A stretch of 64,000 nt of DNA from Nocardioides humi. GTDB taxonomy: Bacteria > Actinomycetota > Actinomycetes > Propionibacteriales > Nocardioidaceae. The notes under the pieces were generated by a model. That model saw only the letters and a list, made by a program, of their open reading frames with translations. It did no database searches and was not told the DNA's origin. Both the position numbers and the translations under genes were made by a program. Shown piece after piece: positions 34,843 to 43,832 of this stretch (within the stretch, counting starts at the first letter, position 1; each line of letters starts with the position of its first letter). Location: assembly GCF_006494775.1 (NCBI RefSeq), contig NZ_CP041146.1, forward strand, positions 3,534,001 to 3,598,000, in the 5' to 3' direction.

Positions 34843-35753
34843 CCACGTCCAACGTGGGCGGCGGGACGCCCTCACCCCTGCTGTCGGTCTCCGTCGTGGA
34901 CGACGCCTCCCCGACCGGACGGAGTCGTCGGGGAGGCCGGCGCCCGGTCATGGTCTGGCTCTCCCTGGGCTGGCTGGGGCTCGTGCTCTTCGCCGTGCTG
35001 TTCGCCTTCCTCCTCCCGCTCCACGGGGCGGGCGCAATCGTGGGGGACCCACGGATGGGGCCGTTCCAGGACTGGAGCGACCCGCTCGGTCGGGACTGGC
35101 TGGGACGCAGCCAGCTGTCCAGGCTCGTGAACGGCGCGCGGACCTCCATCACCGTCGCGGGCAGTGCTGCTGTCGTCGGCCTCGTCGTGGGCGGCGTCCT
35201 CGGCGCGCTCTCCGGCTACGTCCGCGGCAAGACCGAGGGTCTCCTCAACATCCTGGCCGACGCGCTCGTCTCGCTGCCGCCGCTGTTCGTCCTGTTGGCG
35301 ATCACCGCGGTCCTCGAGCAGGATCAGAAGACCCTCGTTCTCGGGCTGGCGATCATCTCCGTCCCGGCCTTCTACCGCCTGTCCCGCGCCAGCACCATGT
35401 CGTTGGCCTCGCGTGACTTCGTCACTGCCGCTCAGGCGATGGGTGCCTCCCCCGCGCGCATCATGTTCAAGGAGCTGATCCCGAACGTGGTGATCCCCCT
35501 CCTGTCCTACTCGTTCCTGATCTTCGCGATCCTCGTGGTGGCGGAGGGCTCCCTCAGCTTTCTGGGGTTGGGCATCAAGCCGCCGGCGCCGAGTTGGGGA
35601 GGTCAGCTCGCGGGTGGTCGCCAGTTCCTCTCGACCGACCCGCACCTGGTCCTCGTGCCCGGAGCGCTGTTCGTGCTCACCGTCCTCTCGCTCAACATCG
35701 TCGGCGACGCAGTACGCCGGCGGTTCGACGTCAAGGAGTCGGCGCTTCGATGA
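34839..35753 (+). CDS. Dpp/Opp-type ABC transporter permease, DppC-like
   Basis: A 304-residue permease, GTG 34839 in a GTGA overlap with the repaired dppB-like gene. DPLGRDWLGRSQLSRLVNGARTS is the DppC-type segment after helix 1 (given here only as its key start, DPLGRDWLGR), FVTAAQAMGASPARIMFKE is the EAA loop that contacts the ATPases, and GLGIKPPAPSWGGQLA is the conserved C-terminal stretch. It pairs with the DppB-like subunit. Import of a carboxylate or peptide-like substrate is likely given operator control with the catabolic genes. Confidence 0.9.
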   Translation: MTTSNVGGGTPSPLLSVSVVDDASPTGRSRRGGRRPVMVWLSLGWLGLVLFAVLFAFLLPLHGAGAIVGDPRMGPFQDWSDPLGRDWLGRSQLSRLVNGARTSITVAGSAAVVGLVVGGVLGALSGYVRGKTEGLLNILADALVSLPPLFVLLAITAVLEQDQKTLVLGLAIISVPAFYRLSRASTMSLASRDFVTAAQAMGASPARIMFKELIPNVVIPLLSYSFLIFAILVVAEGSLSFLGLGIKPPAPSWGGQLAGGRQFLSTDPHLVLVPGALFVLTVLSLNIVGDAVRRRFDVKESALR

Positions 35754-36805
35754 ACGACCGCAGCAACGACCTGGTCCTGCAGGGCGTGTCCCTGGAGGTC
35801 TCGCAGGCCGGTCGCACGACCCACATCCTCCGCGACGTGGACCTCGACATCCCGGCAGGCAGCACTCTCGGCGTCGTCGGCGAGTCGGGGTCCGGCAAGT
35901 CCATGCTCGCCAAGACGATCATGCAGCTTCTCCCGTCGTCGATGTCGGTCTCGGGATCGGTGTCGATGGGCGGCGAGGACGTGCTGGCCAAGTCGCCCAA
36001 GGAGCTCCGAGCGATGTGGGGGTCGAGTCTCGCGCTCGTGTCCCAGGACCCGATGCGCTCGCTCAACCCCGTCGTCCGCATCGGCCGGCAGGTCACCGAG
36101 GCGATGCGTCCGAAGATGGGACTGTCCAAGAAGGAGGCGTTCGAGCGCGGGGTCCAGCTGTTGCGCGAGGTCGGCATCCCGAGCCCGGAGCAGCGGATGC
36201 GGGCCTATCCGCACGAGCTGTCCGGTGGGATGCGGCAGCGGGTCTGCATCGCCATGGCGCTCGCGTGCGAGCCTGACATCCTCATCGCCGACGAGCCGAC
36301 CACCGCGCTGGACGTCACCGTTCAGCGACAGATCCTCGACCTGCTCGAGACCCAGCAGCAGCTGCGAGGCATGTCATTGATCCTGATCAGCCACGACCTC
36401 GGTGTGGTCGCAGGGCGTACCTCGCAGCTCGCCGTGATGTACGCCGGCCGAGTGGTCGAGGCGGGCGCGACCAAGGACGTCTTCCGCGACATGCGGCACC
36501 GCTACACCGACGCCCTGCTGCGCGCCGTACCTCGCCTCGACGTGCCGAGCAATACCGAGCTGGCGAGCATCCCGGCCGCGCCGGCGAAGCTCCAGACCCG
36601 CACCGGCTGCAGCTTCGCTCCGCGCTGCGTGGCCGCGACGGACGCCTGCCGCGCCGAGGTGCCGCCATTCTCCGCGGGCGCCGGTACCGGACACCGCTAC
36701 GCGTGCTTCCACCCGATGTCGGTACCGGCGCCGCCGCCTGAACCAGGGCCGGACGTGACCGAGTTCGAACCAGTGCGGGTGGGAGGCAACACCGATGGCC
36801 GGTAG
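35750..36805 (+). CDS. Dpp/Opp-type ABC transporter ATPase, DppD-like
   Basis: A 351-residue ATPase, ATG 35750 overlapping the permease stop. Walker A is GESGSGKS, the Q-loop lies in [11 protein letters not shown], the signature is ELSGGMRQR, Walker B is [12 protein letters not shown] and the switch His is in ISHDLGVV. The C-terminal oligopeptide-transporter domain has the [14 protein letters not shown] cysteine motif, which in relatives binds an Fe-S cluster. It works with the second ATPase, whose gene overlaps its 3' end by 11 bases. Confidence 0.93.
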   Translation: MNDRSNDLVLQGVSLEVSQAGRTTHILRDVDLDIPAGSTLGVVGESGSGKSMLAKTIMQLLPSSMSVSGSVSMGGEDVLAKSPKELRAMWGSSLALVSQDPMRSLNPVVRIGRQVTEAMRPKMGLSKKEAFERGVQLLREVGIPSPEQRMRAYPHELSGGMRQRVCIAMALACEPDILIADEPTTALDVTVQRQILDLLETQQQLRGMSLILISHDLGVVAGRTSQLAVMYAGRVVEAGATKDVFRDMRHRYTDALLRAVPRLDVPSNTELASIPAAPAKLQTRTGCSFAPRCVAATDACRAEVPPFSAGAGTGHRYACFHPMSVPAPPPEPGPDVTEFEPVRVGGNTDGR

Positions 36806-37855
36806 CGGGTCCAGCCACCTCAGGGAGGCAGGCGCCGGGGTCGCGCAGATCGTGCTGCGCGTCTCCGACCTGGTCGTGGAGTACGGCCGCCGCCTCCAGC
36901 GAGTCCGGGCGGTCAGCGGGCTCAGCCTCGACATCGCCGAGGGCGAGACCCTCGGCCTGGTGGGCGAGTCCGGGTGCGGCAAGTCCACGACCGCGCGCGC
37001 GATCATGATGCTCACCCGACCCACGGCGGGTGCTATCGACTACCGGGGCCAGGACCTCGCGACGCTGAGCAAGCGCGAGGTGCGTCGCGCTCGGAAGGGG
37101 CTGCAGTTGATCCTGCAGGACCCGGTCTCCTCCCTGAACCCGCGCAGACGGGTGCATCGACTGGTCGCCGAGGCCGCGGTGATCCAGGGAGCCGGTCCCA
37201 CCGACGAGGAGATCGCGGCCACCATTCGCGCGGTCGGTCTCGATCCCGACGTGGTCTGGGACCGCCGACCGCACGAGCTCTCCGGCGGACAGTGCCAGCG
37301 CGTCGCGATCGCGCGTGCCCTGATGGCCGAGCCGGATCTGCTCATCCTCGACGAGCCGGTCTCGGCGCTGGACGTGTCGGTCCAGGCCCAGATCCTCAAC
37401 CTGCTGAGGGAGATCAAACGGCAGCGTTCCATCGCGCTGCTCTTCGTTGCACACGACCTTGCGGTCGTCAAGAACATCAGCGACCGGGTCGCGGTCATGT
37501 ACCTCGGCAAGCTGTGTGAGATCGCGCCCGTAGAGCGCCTCTTCGCCGAGCCCCGGCACCCCTACACGACCGCGTTGCTCGAGGCGGTCCCGGTGCCGGA
37601 CCCGACGGTGGAGCTCGCTCGGATGGAGCTCGCCGGTGACTTGCCGTCCCCCTGAACCCGCCCTCCGGCTGCCGGTTCCGCACCCGATGCCCGCGCGCCG
37701 AGGAGCGGTGCGCCGAGGAGGAGCCGGCGGTCCGTGAGGTGGGCGCGGGCCACTTCGTCGCCTGCCACTTCCCAGTCGGGCGGGTCGAGGTGACGGAGGA
37801 GGCTCGGACAGCTCCGGCCGGCGCCGGAGGTCGCGGCCGGTCGACTCCTTCGTGA
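36795..37855 (+). CDS. Dpp/Opp-type ABC transporter ATPase, DppF-like (apparent frameshift near 37650)
   Basis: Second ATPase: Walker [10 protein letters not shown]-loop [12 protein letters not shown], signature ELSGGQCQR (Cys where Arg/Gln is usual), Walker [13 protein letters not shown], switch VAHDLAVV. As read it stops at 37655 just before the C-terminal domain. Adding one C to the run at 37648-37652 continues with [20 protein letters not shown], exactly the cysteine motif of this family, to a TGA at 37853-37855, giving 353 residues. So the stretch 37656-37855 is coding, not intergenic. Confidence 0.85.
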
Positions 37856-37883
37856 GCTCGCGGGAGTCGGCGGGGAGCCTGGG

Positions 37884-39101
37884 CTACGCGCGCTCCGCCG
37901 GCGTCGCGGCCTCGGTGAGGTCGAGGAGTCGGTCGAGGTAGCGCCGTGCGTGCCGGGTGGGCAGGTCGGTAGGCAGGTTGTGGAGAGCCAGCATGAGGAC
38001 CAGGCGTCCATCGGCGTCGAGGACCGGAGCGCAGAGGTTGCGCACCGAGCCCGTCGGGAGGTTGTCGAAGGCAGCGGGGTCGCCATGTCGACCGCGCGTG
38101 CTGATGAGGTCGACCAGATCCCGCTCTATTGCGGGCGTGTAGCCGTAGCGCACCAGGTCCTCGAGGGCGCGGTCATCGTCGGCTGCCGCGCTCCGCAGCG
38201 TGAAGGCCCATCCGTGCCTGCGGATCTCACTGACGTGCGCCGCGACGTCGTCGACGTCGTACCGTCCCTGCCGGTCGGCACGCAGACGGCCCAGCCAGTC
38301 CTCGAGCTCCTCCTGCGGCGCCCAGGTCATGAACGGCTCGCCCCACGGTGGGACCAAGGGCAGGTGGGAGCCGACACGGGTGAAGGTGCGGCTGCGCCGC
38401 GGGGCGTACGCCGCGGCCACGGCGACCGAGTTGCCGCCGTGCGCGGCGTGGGCCAGGCAGTCGACCTCGAGCTCGCTCGCGAGCGCCTCCATGCCGGCGC
38501 GTACCCGGTCCACGCACCGCAGCGTGCCGTACAGCTCACTGCGTGCCTCGACGGCGAGGGACATCGGCGCCCAGCCGCCGAAGCCGCCCTGGAAAAAGAG
38601 GAGGGGAATGGTGGGGGTGCTCACCCCGAGGTCGCGCACTCGGCCGATGACGATGAGGTGATCACCGGCCGACGTGATCGACTCGATGTCGCAGTCGACC
38701 CAAGCCACTGCCCCGTCCAGCATCGGTGCGCCCGAGTCGGCTGGTCGCCACTCCACACCGGCGAACTTGTCCCCGCCGCGCGCGGCCAGCGCGCGGCACA
38801 GCGGCTCCTGCCGAGCCGAGAGGACATTGGCGCAGAAGACCCCGGCCTCGCGGATGCGGGGAAAGGAGGTCGACCTCTGGTCGACGAAGAAGGCGACGAG
38901 TGCCGGCTCGAGGGAGACCGACGCGAAGGTGCCCACCACCATTCCGACGGGGTTGCCGTCGTCGGCGAGACCGGTGACGGCCACGACGCCGGACGGCAGA
39001 TGACCGAGCACGTCGCGGAACTTGCGTTGGTCGAACTGCACCGCGTCGGTCCCGTCGACGGGTGTGCTCGCCTCGGTGATTCGGGGTTGGGGCGCGGACA
39101 T
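37884..39101 (-). CDS. Flavin reductase (RutF/HpaC fold) fused to an IclR-type effector-binding domain
   Basis: A 405-residue protein; ATG 39101 is chosen because AAGGAG lies 5 bases upstream. Residues ~25-180 are a flavin-reductase split barrel: FRDVLGHLPSGVVAVTGL, FASVSLEPALVAFFVD, FCANVLSARQEPL, KFAGVEW. Residues ~200-400 resemble the IclR C-terminal ligand domain (RVGSHLPLVPPWGEP, then RRHGWAFTLRSA and LCAPVLDADGRLVLMLAL) without any helix-turn-helix. It probably supplies FMNH2/FADH2 to a monooxygenase such as an LLM-type enzyme, with reductase activity gated by an aromatic ligand, by analogy to the MarR-like domain of Acinetobacter HPA reductase C1. No hydroxylase partner is adjacent. 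Confidence 0.78.
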   Translation of the reverse strand: MSAPQPRITEASTPVDGTDAVQFDQRKFRDVLGHLPSGVVAVTGLADDGNPVGMVVGTFASVSLEPALVAFFVDQRSTSFPRIREAGVFCANVLSARQEPLCRALAARGGDKFAGVEWRPADSGAPMLDGAVAWVDCDIESITSAGDHLIVIGRVRDLGVSTPTIPLLFFQGGFGGWAPMSLAVEARSELYGTLRCVDRVRAGMEALASELEVDCLAHAAHGGNSVAVAAAYAPRRSRTFTRVGSHLPLVPPWGEPFMTWAPQEELEDWLGRLRADRQGRYDVDDVAAHVSEIRRHGWAFTLRSAAADDDRALEDLVRYGYTPAIERDLVDLISTRGRHGDPAAFDNLPTGSVRNLCAPVLDADGRLVLMLALHNLPTDLPTRHARRYLDRLLDLTEAATPAERA

Positions 39102-39126
39102 GGAGGCTCCTTGCTGCGAAATGACC

Positions 39127-39170
39127 GATCGCGGCGCCCGGACCGGGATGAGGTCCGGGGCACCGCGATC
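39127..39170 (-). terminator. Strong hairpin after the substrate-binding protein gene
   Basis: 39127-39144 pairs with 39152-39170 (GATCGCGG and CCGCGATC at the base; GCCCGGACC and GGTCCGGG at the tip, one bulge, 7-base loop). It lies between the binding-protein stop and the flavin reductase start on the minus strand, and probably ends or attenuates transcription of the binding-protein gene. No T-run is evident. Confidence 0.6.
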
Positions 39171-39204
39171 AGCGCCCGTCATGGGATGGACTGGTGGGTG
39201 GCTA

Positions 39205-40734
39205 CTACTTGAGATACGCGCCGGAGAAGTCGGGCGCGCCCTGACCGACGACTTTCAGCCCGCCGACCTTGGTGCTGTCGTAAACCGTGCTGTAGGCCTT
39301 GCGGCCGTAGAAATTGCCAAGGAAGGCGTCGGCGAGCGTCTGGGAGATGGTGTCGTACGCCGCCTTCCGCTCGTCGAGGTCTGCGGATGAGCGCGCGACG
39401 TCCAGGGCCTGCTGGAACGCAGGGTCGTCGTAGCGAGTCATGTTCCCGGCCTTGGTGCTGAAGGCCGTGTATGCATCGGGGTCGGGACTGTTGACCGAGT
39501 ACATGAACGCCTGGAACTTTCCGGCCATGATGTCGGCGATGTAGGTCGACCGGTCCGGCACCGTGATCTCGATCTCGAGGTCCTCGATATCGGTCATCAC
39601 CTGGGATTGGAAGTACTCGGCGATCGCCTGCGTCGGCCCGGGGGTGGCGGCCAGCGTCACCTTCACCGGCTCACCGGTCTCGGCCACGACCTCGTCGATC
39701 AGTTCCTGGGCCCGTTCCTTGTCGTACTCGGGCAGCGCGATGTCCGGGTTGTAGTAGGGCGAGTCCTCGGTGAACAGCGTCGTGGGAACGACGGCCAGCC
39801 CCTGCTCGATGGTGTCGGACTCACCCTGCGCGTTCAACGCCAGAACGAGGGCCTCACGCACGCGGATATCGTCCAGCGGTGCGGCCGAGGTGTTGAAGAG
39901 CAGGCACGATCCGATCGTCGGCTGCCAGGTCTCGATCGTGTAGTTGGCCTGCTTCGCCTTGTCGAGGGTCGCGAAGTCGAGAGCGAACATCGCCTGCGCG
40001 TCGTTGGTCGCGAGCGCCGTCAGCGCCTGGCTGGAGTCGGCAACGGGCTTGAAGACCAGCCGGTCGAGGTACGGCTTCGGTGCGTCCCAGTAGTTGTCGT
40101 TGCGGACCAGACTCAGCTCCCCGTCGGGAACCCACTTGTCGATCTTGAAGGGGCCTGCGCCGACGGGGAGTCCGTCGGGGTCCTGCTCGAACGCCGTGGG
40201 CGAACCGACGGCGTTGAGATTGTTGGCGATCAGCCGCGGGAACTCCGCGACGGGGGACTTGAGCGCGATCTCGAGCGTGAGGTCGTCGGTGGCGGTGAGG
40301 CTCGCGACGTTCTGCATGACCGTATAGCCCGTGGTCCCTGGCTTGTCGTTGCGCTCCCAGGTCTTCTTCACCGCTTCAGCATTGAACGGTGTGCCGTCGC
40401 TGAACTCGATGTCCGGCCGGAGCTTCAGCGTCCAGTTGATCGCGTCCCCGGACTCGGCCGAGAGCGCCAGGCCGGGCTGGATCCCGTCATTCGTGGGGTT
40501 CAGCAGTACGTCGTAGATGGCCTGGAAGATGTAGCCGGACTGGTTCGCGGCGTTGAGTTGGATCGCGCCCACCGGGTCGACCGATGGACCGAGGTTGGTG
40601 GCGAGGTAGGTGAGTGTGCCGCCCGTCTTGGGCTTGTCACCCCCGTCGCTCCCGTCGTTGCCCCCCGAGCCGCACGCAGCCAAGAACGCGGTCGCGGCAA
40701 CGGCGGCGACCACACCCATTCTGATCGATTTCAT
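39205..40734 (-). CDS. Solute-binding lipoprotein of a Dpp/Opp-type ABC importer (SBP family 5)
   Basis: A 509-residue extracytoplasmic binding protein. ATG 40734 follows GGAGAAATC. Residues 1-21 form a lipoprotein signal with lipobox LAAC, then a Gly/Ser/Asp linker. The SBP_bac_5 domain starts with GGTLTYLATNLGPSVDP and has LRPDIEFSDGTPFNAEAV and VGAGPFKI. It almost certainly serves the permease/ATPase set at 33.9-37.9 kb although it is separated from it by the flavin reductase and transcribed oppositely; both have an operator copy upstream. Family members bind peptides, nickel, opines or aromatic acids, so the ligand is open. Confidence 0.9.
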   Translation of the reverse strand: MKSIRMGVVAAVAATAFLAACGSGGNDGSDGGDKPKTGGTLTYLATNLGPSVDPVGAIQLNAANQSGYIFQAIYDVLLNPTNDGIQPGLALSAESGDAINWTLKLRPDIEFSDGTPFNAEAVKKTWERNDKPGTTGYTVMQNVASLTATDDLTLEIALKSPVAEFPRLIANNLNAVGSPTAFEQDPDGLPVGAGPFKIDKWVPDGELSLVRNDNYWDAPKPYLDRLVFKPVADSSQALTALATNDAQAMFALDFATLDKAKQANYTIETWQPTIGSCLLFNTSAAPLDDIRVREALVLALNAQGESDTIEQGLAVVPTTLFTEDSPYYNPDIALPEYDKERAQELIDEVVAETGEPVKVTLAATPGPTQAIAEYFQSQVMTDIEDLEIEITVPDRSTYIADIMAGKFQAFMYSVNSPDPDAYTAFSTKAGNMTRYDDPAFQQALDVARSSADLDERKAAYDTISQTLADAFLGNFYGRKAYSTVYDSTKVGGLKVVGQGAPDFSGAYLK

Positions 40735-40789
40735 GATTTCTCCGCTCAAACGAAAGACGGGACGATAGGGCTTCAGTCCGCATGACCTG

Positions 40790-40841
40790 ACCAGCCGGCC
40801 GGTCGAGATGTAACGTAGGTCACTGCCCCCGGCTGCGTCAA
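40790..40841 (-). promoter_or_regulatory. Promoter with operator for the binding-protein gene
   Basis: On the minus strand TTGACG (40836-40841) and a CTACGTTACAT block (about 40809-40819) form -35/-10 elements with 17-base spacing. ACCAGCCGGCCGGT (40790-40803) follows at the expected start point and matches the shared palindrome at 12 of 14 positions. Confidence 0.6.
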
Positions 40842-40911
40842 CCAAGACGATCTCGACAGCCCGACGAAGCATCTGGCTTTGGAATTTTGTTGGTGCGCAT
40901 GACGCGCGCTG

Positions 40912-41385
40912 TCACGCCGGCAGGCGGCGTGCGATGAGGACGGTTCGACGACCCTTGAAGACCAACGTGTCATCTTGGTTGAGCCCCCAGTGGGCGAACT
41001 CGACCACCCCGGCGTCGCTCCGGTCGGTCGCGGCGTGCACGGCGAGCACCTCGGTCAGTGCGTACAGGGTGTCGCCCTGATAGACGGGTGTCAGGAACCG
41101 AAAGTCGTCGTAGCCCAGTTCGGCGACCACGTGCTCGGTCGCGTCCTGGCTGGCCAGCCCCAGCACGGTCGACGCCGTGATCAGGCCGAAGACCACGAAG
41201 CCAGAACCCAGGGCCTCGTCCCGATCGGCCCGGTCGTTCCAGTGGACCTGGGCGGTGTTCACCACGCTGCGCGCCAGGAAGCTGCCGGTCACGGCGTCGA
41301 CGGTCATGCCTCGGGCGTGCCGCATCCGCTGGCCCCGGCGGAAGTCCTCGAACCAGGTCCCCGGGCTGCGGATCGCGCCGCTCAC
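40912..41385 (-). CDS. MaoC-like (hot-dog fold) hydratase/dehydratase
   Basis: A 157-residue protein, GTG 41385 overlapping the stop of the upstream MaoC gene (GTGA). TWFEDFRRGQRMRHARGMTV is the N-terminal MaoC segment and FGLITASTVLGLASQDA the central helix; YDDFRFLTPVYQGDTLYALTE is conserved in the family. It forms a two-gene unit with 41382-41882 and the two are probably a heteromeric (R)-specific enoyl-CoA hydratase or mesaconyl/methylmalyl-CoA-type dehydratase. A CitE-like lyase in the same module fits that idea. Confidence 0.82.
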   Translation of the reverse strand: MSGAIRSPGTWFEDFRRGQRMRHARGMTVDAVTGSFLARSVVNTAQVHWNDRADRDEALGSGFVVFGLITASTVLGLASQDATEHVVAELGYDDFRFLTPVYQGDTLYALTEVLAVHAATDRSDAGVVEFAHWGLNQDDTLVFKGRRTVLIARRLPA

Positions 41386-41882
41386 GAGGTCACCCCTGCG
41401 CGCATCGCGACCAGGTTCGACCGGACCAGGTCGACCACCTTCTCGCCGTGCTGGTTGTGGCCCTCGGTGTGCCACGTGATGATGCCGGCCCCGGGTCGTG
41501 ATGCCGAGGTGCGGCACTCGAGCACGACCGAGTGGGCGCTCAGCGTGTCGCCCGGGTAGACCCCGTGGTGGAAGACGCAGTCGCGCATTCCCAGGAAGGG
41601 TCCCGCCGTCTCGCTGAGGTCCTCGACGCTCAGCCCGACGACCACCGAGAGCACCAAGGCGGGGTGGATCGGGGTGTCGGGGTGACCATGCGCGACGGCG
41701 TACTCGCGGTTGAGGTATAGCGGGTTCCAGGTGCAGGTGGCTGCACAGAACGTCGTGGAGTCCGACCGGTCGAGCGTGCGCCCCCAGTGGTGGTCGAACC
41801 GCTGGCCCACGGAGAAGTCCTCGTACTTGTGACCCCGTTCGATGGTCGGGAAGGCACCGGGGGCGACGTCGGCAAGAGGCAC
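41382..41882 (-). CDS. MaoC-like (hot-dog fold) hydratase/dehydratase
   Basis: A 166-residue MaoC protein. ERGHKYEDFSVGQRFDHHWG opens the fold; ATCTWNPLYLNREYAVAHGH holds the Asn/Asp-x4-His-like motif (NPLYLNREYA…HG) used by hydratases; VYPGDTLSAHSVVLE and WHTEGHNQHGEKVVDL are conserved later strands. This subunit appears to carry the catalytic motif more clearly than its partner at 40912-41385. The start faces the SDR at 41936 with a 53-base divergent promoter region between. Confidence 0.85.
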   Translation of the reverse strand: MPLADVAPGAFPTIERGHKYEDFSVGQRFDHHWGRTLDRSDSTTFCAATCTWNPLYLNREYAVAHGHPDTPIHPALVLSVVVGLSVEDLSETAGPFLGMRDCVFHHGVYPGDTLSAHSVVLECRTSASRPGAGIITWHTEGHNQHGEKVVDLVRSNLVAMRAGVTS

Positions 41883-41904
41883 GACAGAAGCCTAGACGAT
41901 TGAT

Positions 41905-41923
41905 TGCTTGTTGTCTAACAACT
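41905..41923. promoter_or_regulatory. TGCTTGTT-type operator between the MaoC pair and the SDR
   Basis: The sequence contains TTGTT-GTCT-AACAA (and GTTGT-CTA-ACAAC) inverted repeats directly behind TTGC. The octamer TGCTTGTT recurs at 43702 and about 45788 upstream of other genes of this module. It ends about 13 bases before the SDR start. Confidence 0.55.
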
Positions 41924-41935
41924 ATCGTTGAGCAC

Positions 41936-42730
41936 ATGGAGAGCCAGACGCTTGCCGGTCGTGCCGCGATCGTCACCGGCGCCGGCGGTGCCATCGGCAG
42001 CGCGATCGCGTCCCGGCTGGCCAAGGCCGGCGCCGATGTCGCGATCGTCGACCGGGACTTCACGTTCACGGCCCAGTGGGGCGGCCACGCGTCGGCCTCC
42101 GAGATCGCCGCGCTGGTGACGGCTGCCGGGCAGCGGGTGGTCGTGGCCGAGGGTGATGCTGCCGATCGCTCGTTCGTGGAGTCGGTCGTGGCGCGGGCCG
42201 AGCGTGCGTTCGATCGCGTCGACGTCCTGGTCAACTGCGCCGGGGGCGCCCTCACGCCCGCCGAGGACAGTTTCGCCTCGACGATCTCCGACGCCGACCT
42301 CGAGCTGCTCTTCGCAGCGAACTACCGCTCGACGGTCAATTTCTGCCAGTCGGCCGTGCCGAGAATGCGCGCACAGGGCTCCGGCTCGGTCGTCAACATC
42401 ACCTCGGGGGTGGGTCACCTCGTGCCCCGCGACGGCTCGCTGGCGCACTATCTTGCCGCCAAGGCGGCGGTCACCTCCTACACCGTCTCCCTCGCCAACG
42501 AGATCGGGCAGTACGGCATCAGGGTGAACGCCGTTTCGCCCGGGTTGGTCATGGGGCCGCGCACCGCCGCTCAGGCGGCTGATCGGGGCGCGGGCCGAGA
42601 GGAGGCCCGTGAGCGTGTGGCGCTGCGCCGTTTCGGTGATCCCGACGACATCGCGAAGGTGGTGGAGTTCTTCGCCGGTGACCTCTCGTCGTACGTGACC
42701 GGCCAGTTGCTGGCCGTCACCGGCGGCTGA
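41936..42730 (+). CDS. Short-chain dehydrogenase/reductase
   Basis: A 264-residue classical SDR from ATG 41936. VTGAGGAIGSAIASRLAKAG binds the cofactor, VNCAGGALT is the NNAG equivalent, NITSGVGHL and YLAAKAA give Ser and Tyr/Lys. An insertion (FTAQWGGHAS) after the second strand replaces the usual short loop. It lacks an obvious ribosome site and its leader must be very short because the operator ends about 13 bases upstream. Likely dehydrogenates the hydroxyacyl-CoA made by the divergent MaoC pair. Confidence 0.85.
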   Translation: MESQTLAGRAAIVTGAGGAIGSAIASRLAKAGADVAIVDRDFTFTAQWGGHASASEIAALVTAAGQRVVVAEGDAADRSFVESVVARAERAFDRVDVLVNCAGGALTPAEDSFASTISDADLELLFAANYRSTVNFCQSAVPRMRAQGSGSVVNITSGVGHLVPRDGSLAHYLAAKAAVTSYTVSLANEIGQYGIRVNAVSPGLVMGPRTAAQAADRGAGREEARERVALRRFGDPDDIAKVVEFFAGDLSSYVTGQLLAVTGG

Positions 42731-42741
42731 GTCGACCCGGC

Positions 42742-43680
42742 TCAGGCCAGTCCCTCGAGCTCGGCCAGCCCCAGTCGGTCGACGACCGCGGCGAGTCGGC
42801 TCTGCTGCTCGTCGGACAGGGGTCGGTACGGCGCGCGCGTGGCCCAGGTCCCCGGTCGGCCCAGTGCCCGGAGCACGCCCTTGTAGACCGGCATGCGGTT
42901 GAGCCCTTCCTCCTGCCCGAACCGCGTCGTGGCTGCCTGCGCCTCGACGATCCGTGCATACGCCGTGCTCGCGCGCGCGAGATCTCCGGTGTGCAGCGCG
43001 TCGTGCAGCGCGCGAGCCGTCCGCGGCATCAGGTTCTGCACGTGGTCGAGCTCGCCAGTCGCGCCGAGGAGAAACGCCATCGGCAGCCTGACGAAGCCGG
43101 TGAGAACGGTCGTCCGAGGTGCCATCCGGGCGTAGGCGCTGGCACAGTTCATCAGGTCGGAGTGGTTCTTGTAGAAGGCGAAGATGTGCTCGTGGCGGGC
43201 GAGCAGTCGCTCGTGCACGGCGAGCGGCACCTCGAAGCCGGTCGCTTGGTTGCTCGAGACGAGCACGGGCAGCCGCACGTGCGGCAGTACGTCCTCGTAG
43301 AAGGCTTCGAGTACGTCGGTCGTCGGTGCGATGACGTGGCCGAGCGTCGGCGGGTAGAGCTGGATCCCGTCGAGGCCGCGACTCTCCGCCTCCCGGGCGA
43401 ACCGGATGTTCTCCGCCGCGGTCGGGAACTCGCGGTTGGCGACCACCACGGGAAACCGTCCGGCGGCCTCCTCGACGACGATCTCCCAGACCCGGAAGAC
43501 CTCCTCGTCGGACAGCAGCGGCCCCTCTCCCGACGAGGCACTGGCGGGCAGGACGCTGATCCCCTCCGACGAGAGCCATTGCACGTGGGCGCGCAACGCG
43601 TCCTCGTCGAGGCGTCCCTGGTCGTCGAAGGGCGTCGCGCCCATGCAGAATGAGTGTGATCGGAACTGTGCCGGATCCAC
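42742..43680 (-). CDS. DapA/N-acetylneuraminate lyase-family aldolase
   Basis: A 312-residue class I aldolase, GTG 43680. GATPFDDQGRLDEDALRAH is the N-terminal family segment, LPASASSGEGPLLSDEE matches the GTTGE-type loop (here SSGEG), and the Schiff-base Lys is in FAFYKNHSD. The Tyr of the proton relay is in IQLYPPTLG. Relatives include pyruvate aldolases/hydratase-aldolases that act on aromatic side chains. In this module it may release pyruvate or glyoxylate from a ring-cleavage product. Convergent with the SDR gene, divergent from tetR. Confidence 0.85.
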   Translation of the reverse strand: MDPAQFRSHSFCMGATPFDDQGRLDEDALRAHVQWLSSEGISVLPASASSGEGPLLSDEEVFRVWEIVVEEAAGRFPVVVANREFPTAAENIRFAREAESRGLDGIQLYPPTLGHVIAPTTDVLEAFYEDVLPHVRLPVLVSSNQATGFEVPLAVHERLLARHEHIFAFYKNHSDLMNCASAYARMAPRTTVLTGFVRLPMAFLLGATGELDHVQNLMPRTARALHDALHTGDLARASTAYARIVEAQAATTRFGQEEGLNRMPVYKGVLRALGRPGTWATRAPYRPLSDEQQSRLAAVVDRLGLAELEGLA

Positions 43681-43700
43681 GGGCCACCCTTCACTGAGCT

Positions 43701-43722
43701 ATGCTTGTTTGACGGCAATCAT
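43701..43722. promoter_or_regulatory. TGCTTGTT-type operator between the aldolase and tetR genes
   Basis: ATGCTTGTTTGACGGCAATC and the following AT form a 22-base imperfect palindrome (6 of 8 outer pairs match) that shares TGCTTGTT with the sites at 41905 and 45786. It lies between the two divergent genes, the natural position for an autoregulated TetR operator. Confidence 0.55.
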
Positions 43723-43832
43723 CTACATCTGGGCCGAGAGCCTGTCAAGGCGAGTGGGCTGACGCACGAGTCGCCGGTGTCGGTCGGCGTGTGTCTTCCG
43801 CGGACGCCAGATATCACAGCAAGGAGTCGCTC

